Part shown: in pieces, positions 19,728-29,800 of the stretch
How the letters are laid out: the number at the start of each line of letters is the position of its first letter
How positions within the stretch are numbered: position 1 is the stretch's first letter
Assembly: GCA_963727575.1 (NCBI GenBank)
Contig: CAVSIA010000008.1
Coordinates: 54,182-118,181 of the forward strand
Direction: 5' to 3'
DNA from: JAHQVI01 sp963727575
GTDB lineage: Bacteria; Pseudomonadota; Alphaproteobacteria; Rhizobiales; Rhodomicrobiaceae
DNA: 64,000 bases
Made by a program: the position numbers and the translations under genes
The notes under the pieces: generated by a model
The model's database searches: none
Seen by the model: the letters and a program-made list of their open reading frames with translations, nothing else
What the model was told of the DNA's origin: nothing

Positions 19728-20693
19728 TTATACGACCCCGTAAGGCGGCTCGCGGCCGGACAGCACCGCGTCGATATTGTCGAGCGCGGCAAATCCCATC
19801 TCGTTGCGCGCCTCAATGGTCGCCGATCCCAGATGCGGCAACAGAAACGCATTCGGCAGATCGTAATAGCCCTCGTGGATGCGCGGCTCTCCGCGGAACA
19901 CGTCGAGCCCGGCCGCAGCAACGCGTCCGGACTTCAGCGCCGCGATCAGATCCTCGTCGACGACCAGATCACCTCGCGCAGTATTGACCACAATCGCGCC
20001 TTCGGGAAGCTTTTCAATCGCCGCCGTGTCAAGAACGGCCTGTGTTTCGGGGGTAGACGGAGCGTTAAGGGAGATGACCTCGCTGACCTGCAACAGGCTG
20101 TCGAGGTCCTTATGGTAGATTGCGCCGAGCTCCATCTCGGACGGCAGCCGGTTCCGGTTGTGGTAATGGATGACCATGTCGAAGCCGCGTGCCATCTTGG
20201 CCAGGGCGCGGCCGATCTTGCCCATGCCGAGAATGCCGAGGCGCTTGCCGTCGAGCCGGCGGCCGAGCAATTGCATGGTGTTCCAGCCGGTCCATTCGCG
20301 ATTTCGCACCATCGCCTGGCCCTCGGTCGCGCGGCGCGCCGCTGTCAGGATCAGGAGCATGGCGATTTCGGCCGTGGCCACGGTTACCGCGTCGGGCGTG
20401 TTGCCGATCCGCAGGCCGCGCGCTTTCGCCGCCTCCAGATCGATATGGTCGAGCCCGGCTGAGAATGTGGAGACGATCTTCACGCTTTCGGGCAGACGGC
20501 TGACGATGTCGGCGGTCATTTTTTCGCTGCCGCAGATCATCAACCCGGCAGCGCCGTCGGCGAGAGAGAGCAATTCTTCGGCGGGAAGCACGCGGTCATC
20601 GGGATTCAGGACGGCGGCGTAGTCACGCTTGGCGCGCTGTTCGACGAGCGGCGGATAGCGTCTGGTCAGGACGATTTTTTGCCGCTCCGTCAA
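19728..20693 (-). CDS. D-2-hydroxyacid dehydrogenase, glyoxylate/hydroxypyruvate reductase type
   Basis: A 321-residue member of the D-isomer-specific 2-hydroxyacid dehydrogenases. The NAD(P)-binding motif is GILGMGKIGRALAKMA. Catalytic residues are visible as Arg in NTARGDLVVDE, Glu in GLDVFRGEP and His in LLPHLGSAT. The pattern is closest to the glyoxylate reductase/glycerate dehydrogenase group, which reduces glyoxylate to glycolate or hydroxypyruvate to D-glycerate. The start is TTG 20693. It is divergent from the IclR and malate synthase genes, so all three may belong to one glyoxylate-handling locus. Confidence 0.88.
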   Translation of the reverse strand: MTERQKIVLTRRYPPLVEQRAKRDYAAVLNPDDRVLPAEELLSLADGAAGLMICGSEKMTADIVSRLPESVKIVSTFSAGLDHIDLEAAKARGLRIGNTPDAVTVATAEIAMLLILTAARRATEGQAMVRNREWTGWNTMQLLGRRLDGKRLGILGMGKIGRALAKMARGFDMVIHYHNRNRLPSEMELGAIYHKDLDSLLQVSEVISLNAPSTPETQAVLDTAAIEKLPEGAIVVNTARGDLVVDEDLIAALKSGRVAAAGLDVFRGEPRIHEGYYDLPNAFLLPHLGSATIEARNEMGFAALDNIDAVLSGREPPYGVV

Positions 20694-20773
20694 ATTTCAC
20701 CTACCCTATCGCGATGCAGACGGCTATTTTCCACGATACGGAAAGCGTTACCGTACCGCCCTTGGTGATTAAC

Positions 20774-21611
20774 ATGAAAATTCATAATCGCGTAGCAAAA
20801 AACAGCCGATCGAGACGGAAAAGCCCAATCCTCCGAGCCTCGTTCCGATACGGTACAATCTCTCAGCCGGGCTCTTAACCTGCTGAATATGCTAGCGAAA
20901 TTCGATCAAGGTCTTGGACTCAGTGAAGTGGCGCAAAAGGTCGGCCTTCCGATTTCGACCACACACAGGCTGCTAAGCACCTTGCAGCAGGAAAATTTTG
21001 TCCGCTACGAAACCGAGCGCGGCGTCTGGCTGGTCGGCGTGCAATCTTTCATCGTCGGCAGCGCCTTCCTGCGCTCGCGCGAGTTGACGGCGATTGCCCG
21101 CCCATTGATGCGCGAACTGATGGAACGCAGCGGCGAGACCGTCAATCTGGCGGTCGAGGATCGCGGCGAGGCCGTCTATGTGGCGCAGATCGAGTGCAGC
21201 GAAACCATGCGCGCGATCGCCCGCCCCGGGGGCCGCGCCGCGCTTCACGCGTCGGCGATCGGCAAGGCGCTGTTCGGTGCGATGAGCGAGGACGAGGTCG
21301 ATAAAATCCTTGCCGCGCAAGGGATGTCCAAGGAAACCGAGAAGACCATCATCTCGCAGAGGACGCTCTGGGCCGACCTGGAGGAGGTGCGCAAACGCGG
21401 CTTTGCCATCGATGACGAGGAGAACTCGCTGGGCCTGCGCTGCGTGGCCGCGGCGATCTTCGACGAATATGGGCGCCCGATCGCGGCGCTCTCGCTGTCC
21501 GGGCCGACGGTTCGGATCACCTGGGACGAGGTCCCCCGGCTTGGCCTGTCCGTCAAGCAGACCGCGGATCAGATCACCGCGCGGCTGGGCGGGTCGCTGC
21601 CGCCCCGCTGA
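20774..21611 (+). CDS. IclR family transcriptional regulator, frameshift near N-terminus
   Basis: The frame from ATG 20889 gives 240 residues but starts inside the DNA-binding domain. Upstream in this frame the codons read SSEPRSDTVQSLSRALNLLN, the normal opening of the IclR helix-turn-helix, with no start codon before a stop at 20793. An ATG at 20774 in another frame (MKIHNRVAKNSRSRRK) joins it if one base of the AAAA run near 20820 is removed. The C-terminal effector domain has the IclR features RPGGRAALHASAIGKALFG and CVAAAIFDEYGRPIAALSLS. It probably controls the malate synthase gene downstream and/or the divergent dehydrogenase. The break is likely a sequencing error. Confidence 0.82.
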
Positions 21612-21719
21612 GGAGCGGCCACCCCCGAAATTTCCATATCGCGGAATTGCATCTTATTCCGCTTTTGGATTAGAGCTACTATCACTCATGTCATAAACGG
21701 TTAAATGCGGAGGCACCCC

Positions 21720-23341
21720 ATGACCGATACGCAAAACACCTCTTCAGGTCTTAGGCTGCCCGCCGGTGTCGAGATCACGGGCCCGATCAAGCCCGGCTAT
21801 GAGCGCGTACTGACGACCGAGGCGCTCGAGCTCGTCGCGGCGCTCGCCCGTCAATTCGACGCACGCCGCCGGGAGCTGCTCGCCGCGCGCGACACCTTCC
21901 AGCAATCGCTGGATACCGGCGCATTGCCGAATTTCCCCGCCGATACGCGCAGCATCCGCGAGGGCAAATGGAAGATCCGCGGCGTTCCTGACGACCTTCT
22001 CGACCGGCGCGTGGAGATCACCGGCCCGACCACCCGCAAAATGGTCGTCAACGCGCTGAATTCCGGCGCTTCCTGCTTCATGGCCGACTGCGAGGACGCA
22101 CTGTCGCCGACCTGGGAGAACATCGTCGAGGGCCAGATCAACCTCGCCGACTACTGGCAGGGCAAGATCGGCTTCACCGATCCCGAGACCGGCAAGGACT
22201 ACAGGCTTACCGGCAAGCCCGCGGTGCTGATCCTGCGCCCGCGCGGCTGGCACTTGATGGAGGACCACATCCATATCGACGGCAGCCCGGTCGCCGGCGC
22301 CTTCGTCGATTTCGGCCTGTATTTCTTCCACAACGCCAAGAACGCCCTGGAACAGGGCAGCGGCCCGTATTTCTACCTGCCGAAGCTGGAGCACTATCAG
22401 GAAGCCGCGCTCTGGGACGACGTGTTCGTCCAGGCCCAGCAGGCGCTCGGGCTGCCGGTCGGCACCATCAAGGCGACGGTGCTGATCGAGACGCTGCCGT
22501 CCGCCTTCGAGATGGACGAGATCCTGCACGCCATGCGCGACCATATCGTCGGGCTCAATTGCGGCCGCTGGGATTACATCTTCTCCTTCATCAAGACGCT
22601 GCGCGCCAAGCCCGAATATCTGCTGCCGGACCGCAGCCAGGTGGTCATGGGCAAGGCGTTCCTGAAAGCCTATTCCGAGCTGCTCATCAAGACCTGCCAT
22701 AAGCGCGGCGCCTTCGCCATGGGCGGCATGGCGGCGTTCATCCCCAACCGCCGCGATCCGGAAGCCAACGACAAGCGCCCTCGCCGCCGTTCGCGAGGAC
22801 AAGCTGCGCGAGGTCAGCGCCGGCCATGACGGCACCTGGGTCGCTCATCCCGATCTCGTGCCGGTCGCAGCGGAGGTGTTCAACGAGCACATGCCGCAGC
22901 CCAATCAGCTCGACAAAATGCGCGACGAGGTCGATGTCGGCCAGGCCGAGCTGCTGGAGGTCCATGAAGGGACGCGCACGGAGGAAGGTCTGCGCACCAA
23001 TATCCGTGTCGGCGTGCAGTATATCGAGGCCTGGCTGCGCGGCAACGGCGCGGTGCCGCTCTACAATCTCATGGAAGATGCAGCGACCGCGGAGATTTCG
23101 CGGACCCAGGTCTGGCAGTGGATCAAATACCGGCGCCAAGCTCGAGGACGGCACCACCGTGACGCGGGAGCTGTTCGACCGGCTGCTGGACGATGAAATG
23201 ACCAAGCTGCGCGCGGCGCTGGGCGCGGAGACGTTCGACCAGGGGCGCTTCGGTGAAGCGATTGCTCTGTTCAAGGATCTGTCGACGTCGGAGAAGCTGG
23301 ACGCGTTCCTGACGCTGCCGGCCTATAAGCTGATCTTGTAA
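21720..23341 (+). CDS. aceB: Malate synthase A, broken by two frameshifts
   Basis: About 540 residues once two breaks are repaired, the usual length of malate synthase A, which condenses glyoxylate with acetyl-CoA to malate. The first frame (to about 22775) contains DCEDALSPTWENIVEGQ, AVLILRPRGWHLMEDH and NCGRWDYIFSFIKT with the substrate-binding Arg, Glu and Asp regions. The second (about 22777-23128) reads ALAAVREDKLREVSAGHDGT and VGVQYIEAWLRGNGAVPLYN. The third runs from GAKLEDGTTV to the end. Both breaks are cured by removing one base (near 22775 and 23130). A conserved enzyme with two one-base insertions is best explained by sequence error. ATG 21720 has GGAGG upstream. Confidence 0.92.
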
Positions 23342-23516
23342 CCGGGGGGCGGCGAAGCGATCCGGATATCTTCGGGGGGAAAGAGGATTCCCGAACCGCT
23401 TCGCCTTACGCTCCAGGGGGCTTTTGGAGCGGGGGGCAATGAGTAAGACGCATTTGCCGTCTAATTGGTTTTAACAGTCTCCGATGAATTGGCCGTCTAC
23501 GCCATTCCCGAAAATG

Positions 23517-23640
23517 TACTAGATCGCGAAGATTTTTGATTGGCTCAATCCAAAATCATGGACCGTGATCTAGCCCAACCGCCTAGAGCGGGATGATGCG
23601 AGGAAAACCGGTTGCCGCTTTTCCTCATCCTGTTCTAGTA
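23517..23640. repeat. Two intergenic palindromic repeat units
   Basis: The first unit (about 23517-23573) is bounded by CTAGATC and GATCTAG and contains the inner inverted pair GATTTTTGATTGG and CCAAAATC. The second (about 23583-23640) pairs AGAGCGGGATGATGCGAGG with CCTCATCCTGTTCT around AAAACCGG. Such units are typical dispersed palindromes in Hyphomicrobiales. They fill the gap between the convergent malate synthase and VWA genes and could end both transcripts. Confidence 0.6.
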
Positions 23641-24969
23641 GCTCTGCTGCGTCTTATTCTTATATTGGTCTGCTCTCATCGATTTGCGCGTGCGCTCCCA
23701 GACGTTGGAGTTCAAATTTTCGGCATCCTTGAGATTGCGCTTGGAGAGCTCCTTGAGGGGCGCCGCGGCTGCCGACGGCAGCTTGTCGGCCTGTTCCTTC
23801 AGATAGGCTGCGTTCTCCTGCAACACGCGCTTGGCCTCGTCGGTCTTGCCGCTGTCGCGCAGGGCCACGGCCTTCTCGCTGCGCTCGGTGGCGATCTGGG
23901 TGGTGACCGATGCCAGCACGTCCTTGTCGACACTCGCGCGGATGTCCGCATCGGAGTCGCTGAAGCGCAGTTCCGCCTCGCCTTTCAGTGAGGCGCGCTG
24001 CTTGGACGCGAGGTCGGTGTAATTCACCTCGACCTTTGCCGCCTGCGCACGGCCCTTGGCGCGGGCTTCGCTCACCTTCAGCTCGACGACCAGATATTTC
24101 TCCTGCTTGCCGTAGACCTGATTGAGCTTCAGGCGGACCTTTTCGCCGTCGATCTTGGCTTCCCGGCCGAGCACGCGCACGGGCTCGAAACCGTCGGGGC
24201 ATTCGATAATGATCTCGACATCGCCGCCGACCGCGGCCAGCACGTCGCCGAACTCCTCGTTGAAGATCTTGACGAGATCGGAGGGGTTCTCGACGAAGGC
24301 ATGATTGCCGTCGCTCGCCAGCGCCAGCCGCGTCATCAGGTCTTCGTTGTAGCCCAGGCCAAGGCCGATCGTGGTGATGGAGATGCCGTCCTTCGCCGCC
24401 TCGCGGCCGAGCGCCTCCAGCTCGTTCGGCGAGGACGGGCCGACATTGGCCAGACCGTCCGATAGCAGGATCACGCGATTGACCTTATAAGGATCGGTGA
24501 ACTCGCGGAGCTGGCGAATGCCCTGGCTGACGCCGGCATGAAGCGCCGTGCGGCCGTTCGCCTCCAGGCGATCGATGGCGCTGCGCACGTCGCCCGGCTT
24601 GGTCAGCGTCTCGGCGGGCCAGATGGTGCGCGCGGCATCGCTATAGGCGACCACGCCGAGCACGTCATGCTCGTCCAGCCGGTCGACCGCCATCAGCGCG
24701 GCGTCCTTGGCCTGGTCGATGCGTTCGCCCTTCATCGAGCCGGACTTGTCGATGACCAGAATGACATTGGCCGGGACCCGGTCGGCCTCCTGCTCGGGGG
24801 CAATGCCCTCCAGTCCGACGCGCAGATAAACCTGCCCGGACTGACCTTCGCGCATGACGCCCTGACCGAGCTGGGTCTGCAGCTTGATCGACTGGCCGGC
24901 ATCGGCGGTCGCGAACGGAACCGTCAGCAACCCGAAAGCTACAGACGTCGTCAAAAAGATGCGCCGCAT
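23635..24969 (-). CDS. Secreted VWA-domain protein
   Basis: A 444-residue exported protein. MRRIFLTTSVAFGLLTVPF is a signal peptide, probably cut near ADA. A von Willebrand factor A domain (about 65-235) carries an intact MIDAS: DKSGSM, then a Thr region and LLSDGLANVG. A beta-rich middle domain follows (about 240-350), and the C-terminal 90 residues are charged and helical (ERSEKAVALRDSGKTDEAKR), ending NKTQQSY. Proteins of this layout are common in Proteobacteria, with proposed roles in envelope assembly or surface binding. I chose ATG 24969 as the residue just before the signal sequence. No partner gene is adjacent. Confidence 0.8.
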   Translation of the reverse strand: MRRIFLTTSVAFGLLTVPFATADAGQSIKLQTQLGQGVMREGQSGQVYLRVGLEGIAPEQEADRVPANVILVIDKSGSMKGERIDQAKDAALMAVDRLDEHDVLGVVAYSDAARTIWPAETLTKPGDVRSAIDRLEANGRTALHAGVSQGIRQLREFTDPYKVNRVILLSDGLANVGPSSPNELEALGREAAKDGISITTIGLGLGYNEDLMTRLALASDGNHAFVENPSDLVKIFNEEFGDVLAAVGGDVEIIIECPDGFEPVRVLGREAKIDGEKVRLKLNQVYGKQEKYLVVELKVSEARAKGRAQAAKVEVNYTDLASKQRASLKGEAELRFSDSDADIRASVDKDVLASVTTQIATERSEKAVALRDSGKTDEAKRVLQENAAYLKEQADKLPSAAAAPLKELSKRNLKDAENLNSNVWERTRKSMRADQYKNKTQQSY

Positions 24970-25187
24970 ATTCCTCCCCCTTGACTGTTGCAGTCTCGCC
25001 ACTCACTCCGGCGACGTTAGGCGGTGCGATATGAACGCAAAATTAACATTTCCCCGCCCTCCCCCATCACGGCTTGCCCCGCCCCCGAAACGCCGCCGCC
25101 CATGAGCCTCCGCGCCGGGCGATTCACCCTTTCACAAACACTTGCCGCTAGTCTGGCCGGAGCGTTCCCTGTTCCGCGATGCGTAGT

Positions 25188-25643
25188 ATGACCGATGTAA
25201 ATCAGCGCCTGGCGTCTCTGCACGAGGCTCGTGACACCTTCTTCAAGGCGTTGAAAACGCACGAGCATTCGATCTACAAGCTCGGCTATGAGGATGGGTT
25301 TCAGGCGGGCTGGGAAGCCGCGCTCAGCCAGCTTTCGCAATTGAAGCCGGAGGTCAATTTCGTCTCCAATGGTCCGACCGACCTCGGCCATCTCCTGCAT
25401 CGCGAGGCCGACGAGATCCCGACCCGGGACACGATCCTGCGCATCCTTTCGCAGAATCCGGGAATCAAACGCCAGGACCTCGTCGAACTCGCCGAGAAGC
25501 AAATGCCGACGCTGAACGAACGCAGCGTTCGCACCGCCCTTCAGCGGATGAAGAATGCCGGCGAGTTGAAGACCGTCGAAAATAAATGGTTCCTGGCGGA
25601 AAAGCGGGTCAACATCGGCAAGGCGACGACGGCAGCGGAATAA
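25188..25643 (+). CDS. Small cytosolic protein with predicted winged-helix C-terminus
   Basis: A 151-residue protein I cannot place in a named family. Residues 1-45 form an amphipathic helix with KLGYEDGFQAGWEAALSQL. The region from about 80 to 135, RDTILRILSQNPGIKRQDLV followed by LNERSVRTALQRMKNAGEL, has the helix-helix-recognition helix-wing order of a winged helix, so DNA binding is plausible. ATG 25188 is chosen; ATG 25179 is in the same frame. It is divergent from the VWA gene (about 220 bases apart) and convergent with the kinase gene. Confidence 0.6.
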   Translation: MTDVNQRLASLHEARDTFFKALKTHEHSIYKLGYEDGFQAGWEAALSQLSQLKPEVNFVSNGPTDLGHLLHREADEIPTRDTILRILSQNPGIKRQDLVELAEKQMPTLNERSVRTALQRMKNAGELKTVENKWFLAEKRVNIGKATTAAE

Positions 25644-25677
25644 CACCGCGGCTCGCGGAACGACCCGCATCCCACGA

Positions 25678-27229
25678 TCACAATCCGAGCAATTCGGCGG
25701 CGCGCTCCGATGTCGCCGCCGCATCCGCATTCGCATCGGCCCGCTGCCAGCCGCCGGGCGCGCGAACGCCGCTTTCGACCTGCCTCCGGACCACCTCCAT
25801 ATCCGCATCCGAGGCATCGTTGCTGCGTGCAGCGACCCGCTTCGCCATCCGGCTCTCATCGGCTTCGAGCCATATGCCTTCCAGCACCACACCGCGCCGC
25901 TGCGCCACGCCAGTAAAGAGCAGGCGGTCTTCCTCGCGCAGGAATGTCGCGTCGACGATCGCGGAATGGCCCGCTGAGAGGATGGCGTCCGCCTTCGTTG
26001 CCATATGCCGGTAAACACGCCCGCTGGCAGCCTGCGTATAGGCTTCAGCGCCCAGTCGCTCGGTCGGCTCGGCGCCGAACAGGCGCTTGCGCTCGACATC
26101 GCTGCGCAGATGGATAGCGCCCGGCGCGGCGCCGATTCGCCAGGCAAGCGCGCGGGCAACCGTGGTCTTGCCGGTGCCGGACAATCCGCCGATCAGCACC
26201 AGCCGGGCGGGCGCCGGTGCGATCAGCGCCTTGGCAAGCGCCGCATAGCTGCGGGTCTCGCTCGATAAGGCGCTTGCGGGCGCCGCCCTCCGCGACGGCA
26301 AGCCCGTCGAGCCCGACCATCGCGCGAACGCCTGCCCGCAGGCTCAGGAACAGCGGCAGCACCGAGAGCCCCGCCCATTCGGCCGGCTCCGGGTCGCTGG
26401 CGACATAGTGGTTGAGGAGCGCATTCGCCTCCGCGCGAAGCCCGCGGTGCCAGAGATCCATCAGCAGAAAGCCGAGATCGTAGAGAATGTCGATGGTGGC
26501 GAGGTCCTCGTCGAATTCGAGCGCATCGAACAAGCGCGGCTCGCCGTCGACCAGCACGATGTTCTTCAGATGCAAATCGCCGTGACAGCGGCGCACGAGC
26601 CCCGCCTCCCGGCGCGCGTCGAGCAGCTCGCGCCGGTCGGCAATCGCGTTCCAAAGTCCGGCAATGGCGGGCTCGAGCTCCAGATCGGAGAGCAAGGGAT
26701 GAGCCAGCGCGTCGGTCACCGTGCGGATCACCTGGACGAGGCTCTGCGGCCAGGCGCAATCGCGGACACTCGGCGCTTCGGCGTGAAACCGTTCGATGGA
26801 TCGAGCCAGGCGCTCCAGAAGCGGCCCGGTCAGAGCCCCTTGCACGGCGAGCCGGTCGAAAAGCTGATCGCCGTCGAAGCGGCGCATCTCGATCAGCCAG
26901 TCCGCGACCTCGCCATCGCCGCCGAGAGCCAGCCCGCCATCCTCGCCCCTGGTCACGGGGATCACGCCAAGATAGAGGTCCGGCGCGGTGCGGCGGTTGA
27001 GCTCCAGCTCGCGCGCGCAGACAGCCTTGCGCTTCTCCAGCGTCGAGAAATCCAGATAGGCCAGCTTCACCGCGCGCTTCAGCTTATAGACGCGGTCACC
27101 GGCGAGAAAAATCAGCGCGCCATGCGTGTCGATCCGCTCCACGTCCTTCGGCCGCTGGGGATAGCTCTGCGGCCGCATCAGAAATGCGATGACGTCGGAT
27201 TGATCTGTCGCGACTGCATCCTCAGCCAT
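25678..27229 (-). CDS. Fused phosphotransferase - AAA/adenylate-kinase-like protein, frameshifted
   Basis: About 516 residues in two frames. The N-terminal two thirds is an aminoglycoside-phosphotransferase-like domain (COG2187): CHGDLHLKNIVLVDGEPRLF has the catalytic His-Gly-Asp and Asn, and FDALEFDEDLATIDI follows. The C-terminal third is a P-loop kinase with Walker A GGLSGTGKTT and HLRSDVERKRLFG (COG0645). This fusion is widespread in Proteobacteria and poorly characterised, so antibiotic resistance should not be inferred. The frame breaks inside the linker and is restored by removing one C from the CCC at about 26278-26280, giving EGGAASALSSETRSYAALAK. Probably a sequencing error. Confidence 0.8.
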
Positions 27230-27433
27230 ATTGCCCTACCCGCCGCTCGCACCTACCCGCCGCTCGCCACCGACCGCCTTTTCTGCCGCATCCGCGTCGC
27301 CGCGGCCTTGATGGCGGTCAAACAGACCGATCAAAAAAGAATTTCCGCATTAAATTCTTTCATAATCTTTGTGCGTATTGTGAATGAAAGTTCGCGTCAA
27401 GGTTGCATCCATTTGCCATAGGACCCTGCCGCA

Positions 27434-28693
27434 ATGTGGGACATCTTAGAAGACGGTTTTACCTATCTGAGCCAGCAGAGCCTGAACAGCCTGATCGCGC
27501 TGTTCTGGTTCGTCATCCTGTTCGAGCTGCCGCGCTATTCCATCACCTATATGACCGCCGGCGTGCTCCTGCCGTTCCAGAGCTACAAGCCGCTGAAAAA
27601 GCGCCCGAAAATCTCCGTGCTGATCGCCGGCCACAATGAGGCCGACGTGGTCGAGCGCTGCGTTCACGCCTTGCAGGAGCAAAGCTGGAAGCCGGACGAA
27701 ATCATCATGGTCAGCGACGGCTCGACGGATGCGACGGCCTCGCGGCTGCGCGATCTGCGCCAGCGCGGTCTCGTCACCGAGGTGCATTCGACCGGCCTGC
27801 GGTCAGGCAAGTCGGCGGCGACCAACCTGGCCCGCAGCCGTGCCAGCGGCGACGTTATTCTCAACGTCGATTGCGACTGCACGCTCGACCGCCATGCCTT
27901 CGAGCGGATCTGCGAGCCGTTCCAGGACCCGAAAGTCGGCGTCGTCGCCGGCAACGTGGTCGTGCGCAATCCGGACCGCAGCTTCATCACCGGCTATCAG
28001 AGCGTCGAATATCTGGTCATTCTCGGGCTCGGCAAGCGGGGCGGCAACATCACCGACCAGGTCACCTGCGCGTCGGGCGCGTTCGCTGCGTTCCGCCGGG
28101 AGGCCCTCAGCGAAATCAGCGGACTGGACGCAGGCGGCGGCGAGGACCTGGATATCACCCTACGGATGCGCAAGGCCGGCTGGAAGGCCCGCTTCGCGCC
28201 GGAAGCGATCTGCTACACCGACGTTCCGGAGACCTTCAAGGCGTTCATCCGCCAGCGCTTCCGTTGGGAGCGCGACGCGGTCCGCCTACGCTATCGCAAG
28301 CACAACGATCAGTTCAGCCCGTTCTCGAACCAGATCCAGCCGCTCGAATTGCTGCATCAGATCGAATTCCTCACCTTCGACGTGATCGCCGCGCTGGCGA
28401 TGCCGTTCTACCTGATCTGGCTGTTCACCACCTATGGCGACACCGCCCCGGCGGTGCTGGTCGCCGCGCAGACCGGCATGTTCGCCTTCGACCTGCTCTC
28501 GGTCTGCATCGCCGCGCTGGCGACGCCGAAAGTGCTGACGATGCGCCATTTGCTGTTCATGCCGGGCTATAGCGTGCTGAACACCTATTTCATGCGGTTC
28601 GTGCGGCTTGGCGCCTACTTCCAGGAATGGATCTTCGACGCCTCCTATCGCGACAGCTACGTCCCGGCGAAGGTGCATTTGCAGCGTTATTAG
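27434..28693 (+). CDS. Membrane GT2 glycosyltransferase (cellulose-synthase-like)
   Basis: A 419-residue family-2 glycosyltransferase. A membrane segment (about 18-45) precedes the catalytic domain: SVLIAGHNEADVVERCVHAL, SDGSTD for UDP binding, DCDC (about residue 146) as the DxD motif, GGGEDLDIT with the acceptor-site acidic residues, and RQRFRW, the QxxRW motif of processive enzymes. Further membrane segments follow from about 310. It would build an extracellular beta-linked polysaccharide from nucleotide sugars at the inner membrane. The polymer cannot be named: no cellulose-synthase subunit or export gene lies nearby. The stop overlaps the end of the convergent dehydratase gene. Confidence 0.88.
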   Translation: MWDILEDGFTYLSQQSLNSLIALFWFVILFELPRYSITYMTAGVLLPFQSYKPLKKRPKISVLIAGHNEADVVERCVHALQEQSWKPDEIIMVSDGSTDATASRLRDLRQRGLVTEVHSTGLRSGKSAATNLARSRASGDVILNVDCDCTLDRHAFERICEPFQDPKVGVVAGNVVVRNPDRSFITGYQSVEYLVILGLGKRGGNITDQVTCASGAFAAFRREALSEISGLDAGGGEDLDITLRMRKAGWKARFAPEAICYTDVPETFKAFIRQRFRWERDAVRLRYRKHNDQFSPFSNQIQPLELLHQIEFLTFDVIAALAMPFYLIWLFTTYGDTAPAVLVAAQTGMFAFDLLSVCIAALATPKVLTMRHLLFMPGYSVLNTYFMRFVRLGAYFQEWIFDASYRDSYVPAKVHLQRY

Positions 28694-29665
28694 ACCGCGG
28701 GCGTCTCTCCCGCGAGCACCGAAGCGAGCACCGGCGTGTCGATGTTGCCGCCGCTCATCACGAGGCCGATGCGTCTGCCGCGCACGGCCTCGTTTTCTTT
28801 GAGAAGTGCAGCGAGTGGGGCGGCTGCCGCGCCCTCGGCGATATTGTGGGTGTCGGCGTAGAGCGCGCGGATTGCGGCGGCGATCTGGTCCTCCGAGACG
28901 GTGACGATCCGCGCCGCGCCGGCTGCGATGATCGCGAACGCCTCCGGGTCGGGATCGCGGCAGGCCATGCCGTCGGCGAAGGTGGCGGCGCTGTTGGACG
29001 GCAGCACCCTGCCCGCTTCGAAGGACCGGGCAATCGCCGGCGCAGTCTCGGCGACGACGCCGACGATCTCGGTTTTCAGCCCGAGCAGGTCGCGCACGCC
29101 GATCATGCCGCAGATCCCCGAGCCCATGCCGATCGGCACATAGACCGCGTCCAGCTCCGGCTGAGCGGTGAAAAACTCCAGCGCATAAGTGGCGACGCCG
29201 AGGACCAGGTCGCGGTGGAAGGATGGAATCATCGAGGAAATCCCGCTCCTCGGCGAGGCGCGCCGCATACCCCCGGCTCTCATCGAAATCGCGTCCCGCC
29301 GTCGTCAGCTCGGCGCCGAACGCCCGCATGGCGGCGTTCTTCTCCAGTGAATTACCCTCCGGCACGACGATCGCCGAGGCGAGGCCGAGGCGGGTGGCGG
29401 CGAGCGCGATCGACTGGCCGTGATTGCCGCGCGTCGCGGTGACGACGCCGGCCAGATGCGGGTTCTCGCGGCGCAGGCGGTCGAGATAGACCATGCCGCC
29501 GCGGACCTTGAAAGCGCCGGTGGGCGTGTGGTTTTCATGCTTGACCCACACCTCGCAGCCGGTGCGTTCGCGCAGCAGCGGCCAGGCATATTGCGGCGTC
29601 GGCGGCATGGTCCGGTGCACCAGATCCGCGGCGCCTTCGAGGTCTTCGATGCTGAATAACGGCAT
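28690..29665 (-). CDS. PLP-dependent threonine dehydratase-like enzyme, frameshifted
   Basis: About 324 residues in two frames, the usual size of the short threonine/serine dehydratases and racemases. The first frame holds the PLP Lys in HTPTGAFKVRGG and the Asn/Gly pocket TATRGNHGQS. The second holds the phosphate-binding loop region PIGMGSGICGMIG and VMSGGNIDTPVL at the end. Removing one base near 29230 joins RDFL to MIPSFHRDLVLGVATYA, restoring the family sequence, so the break is probably an artefact. The reaction would be deamination of threonine or serine, or 3-hydroxyaspartate, via an aminoacrylate. ATG 29665 is chosen. A divergent AraC-type regulator (29801) may control it. Confidence 0.85.
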
Positions 29666-29800
29666 GTCTTGCGGTCTCCTTTCGGCTCCGCTGCATTCTG
29701 GCCGATCAGCGGGCGCGGCGCTTTCACCAAATTGACGCAAAACCGCGACCACCGGGGTGGCGGTCTTGCGCCTCGCCGCAGCGGCGTTCATCCTGGCACG

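Noticed and set aside
21720..23341. Malate synthase as a pseudogene
   Set aside because: All catalytic regions are present across the three frames and both breaks are single extra bases, part of a window-wide pattern, so a sequence error is more likely.
26045..27229. Aminoglycoside resistance gene
   Set aside because: The phosphotransferase-like domain belongs to the COG2187 fusion family, which has no established link to resistance.
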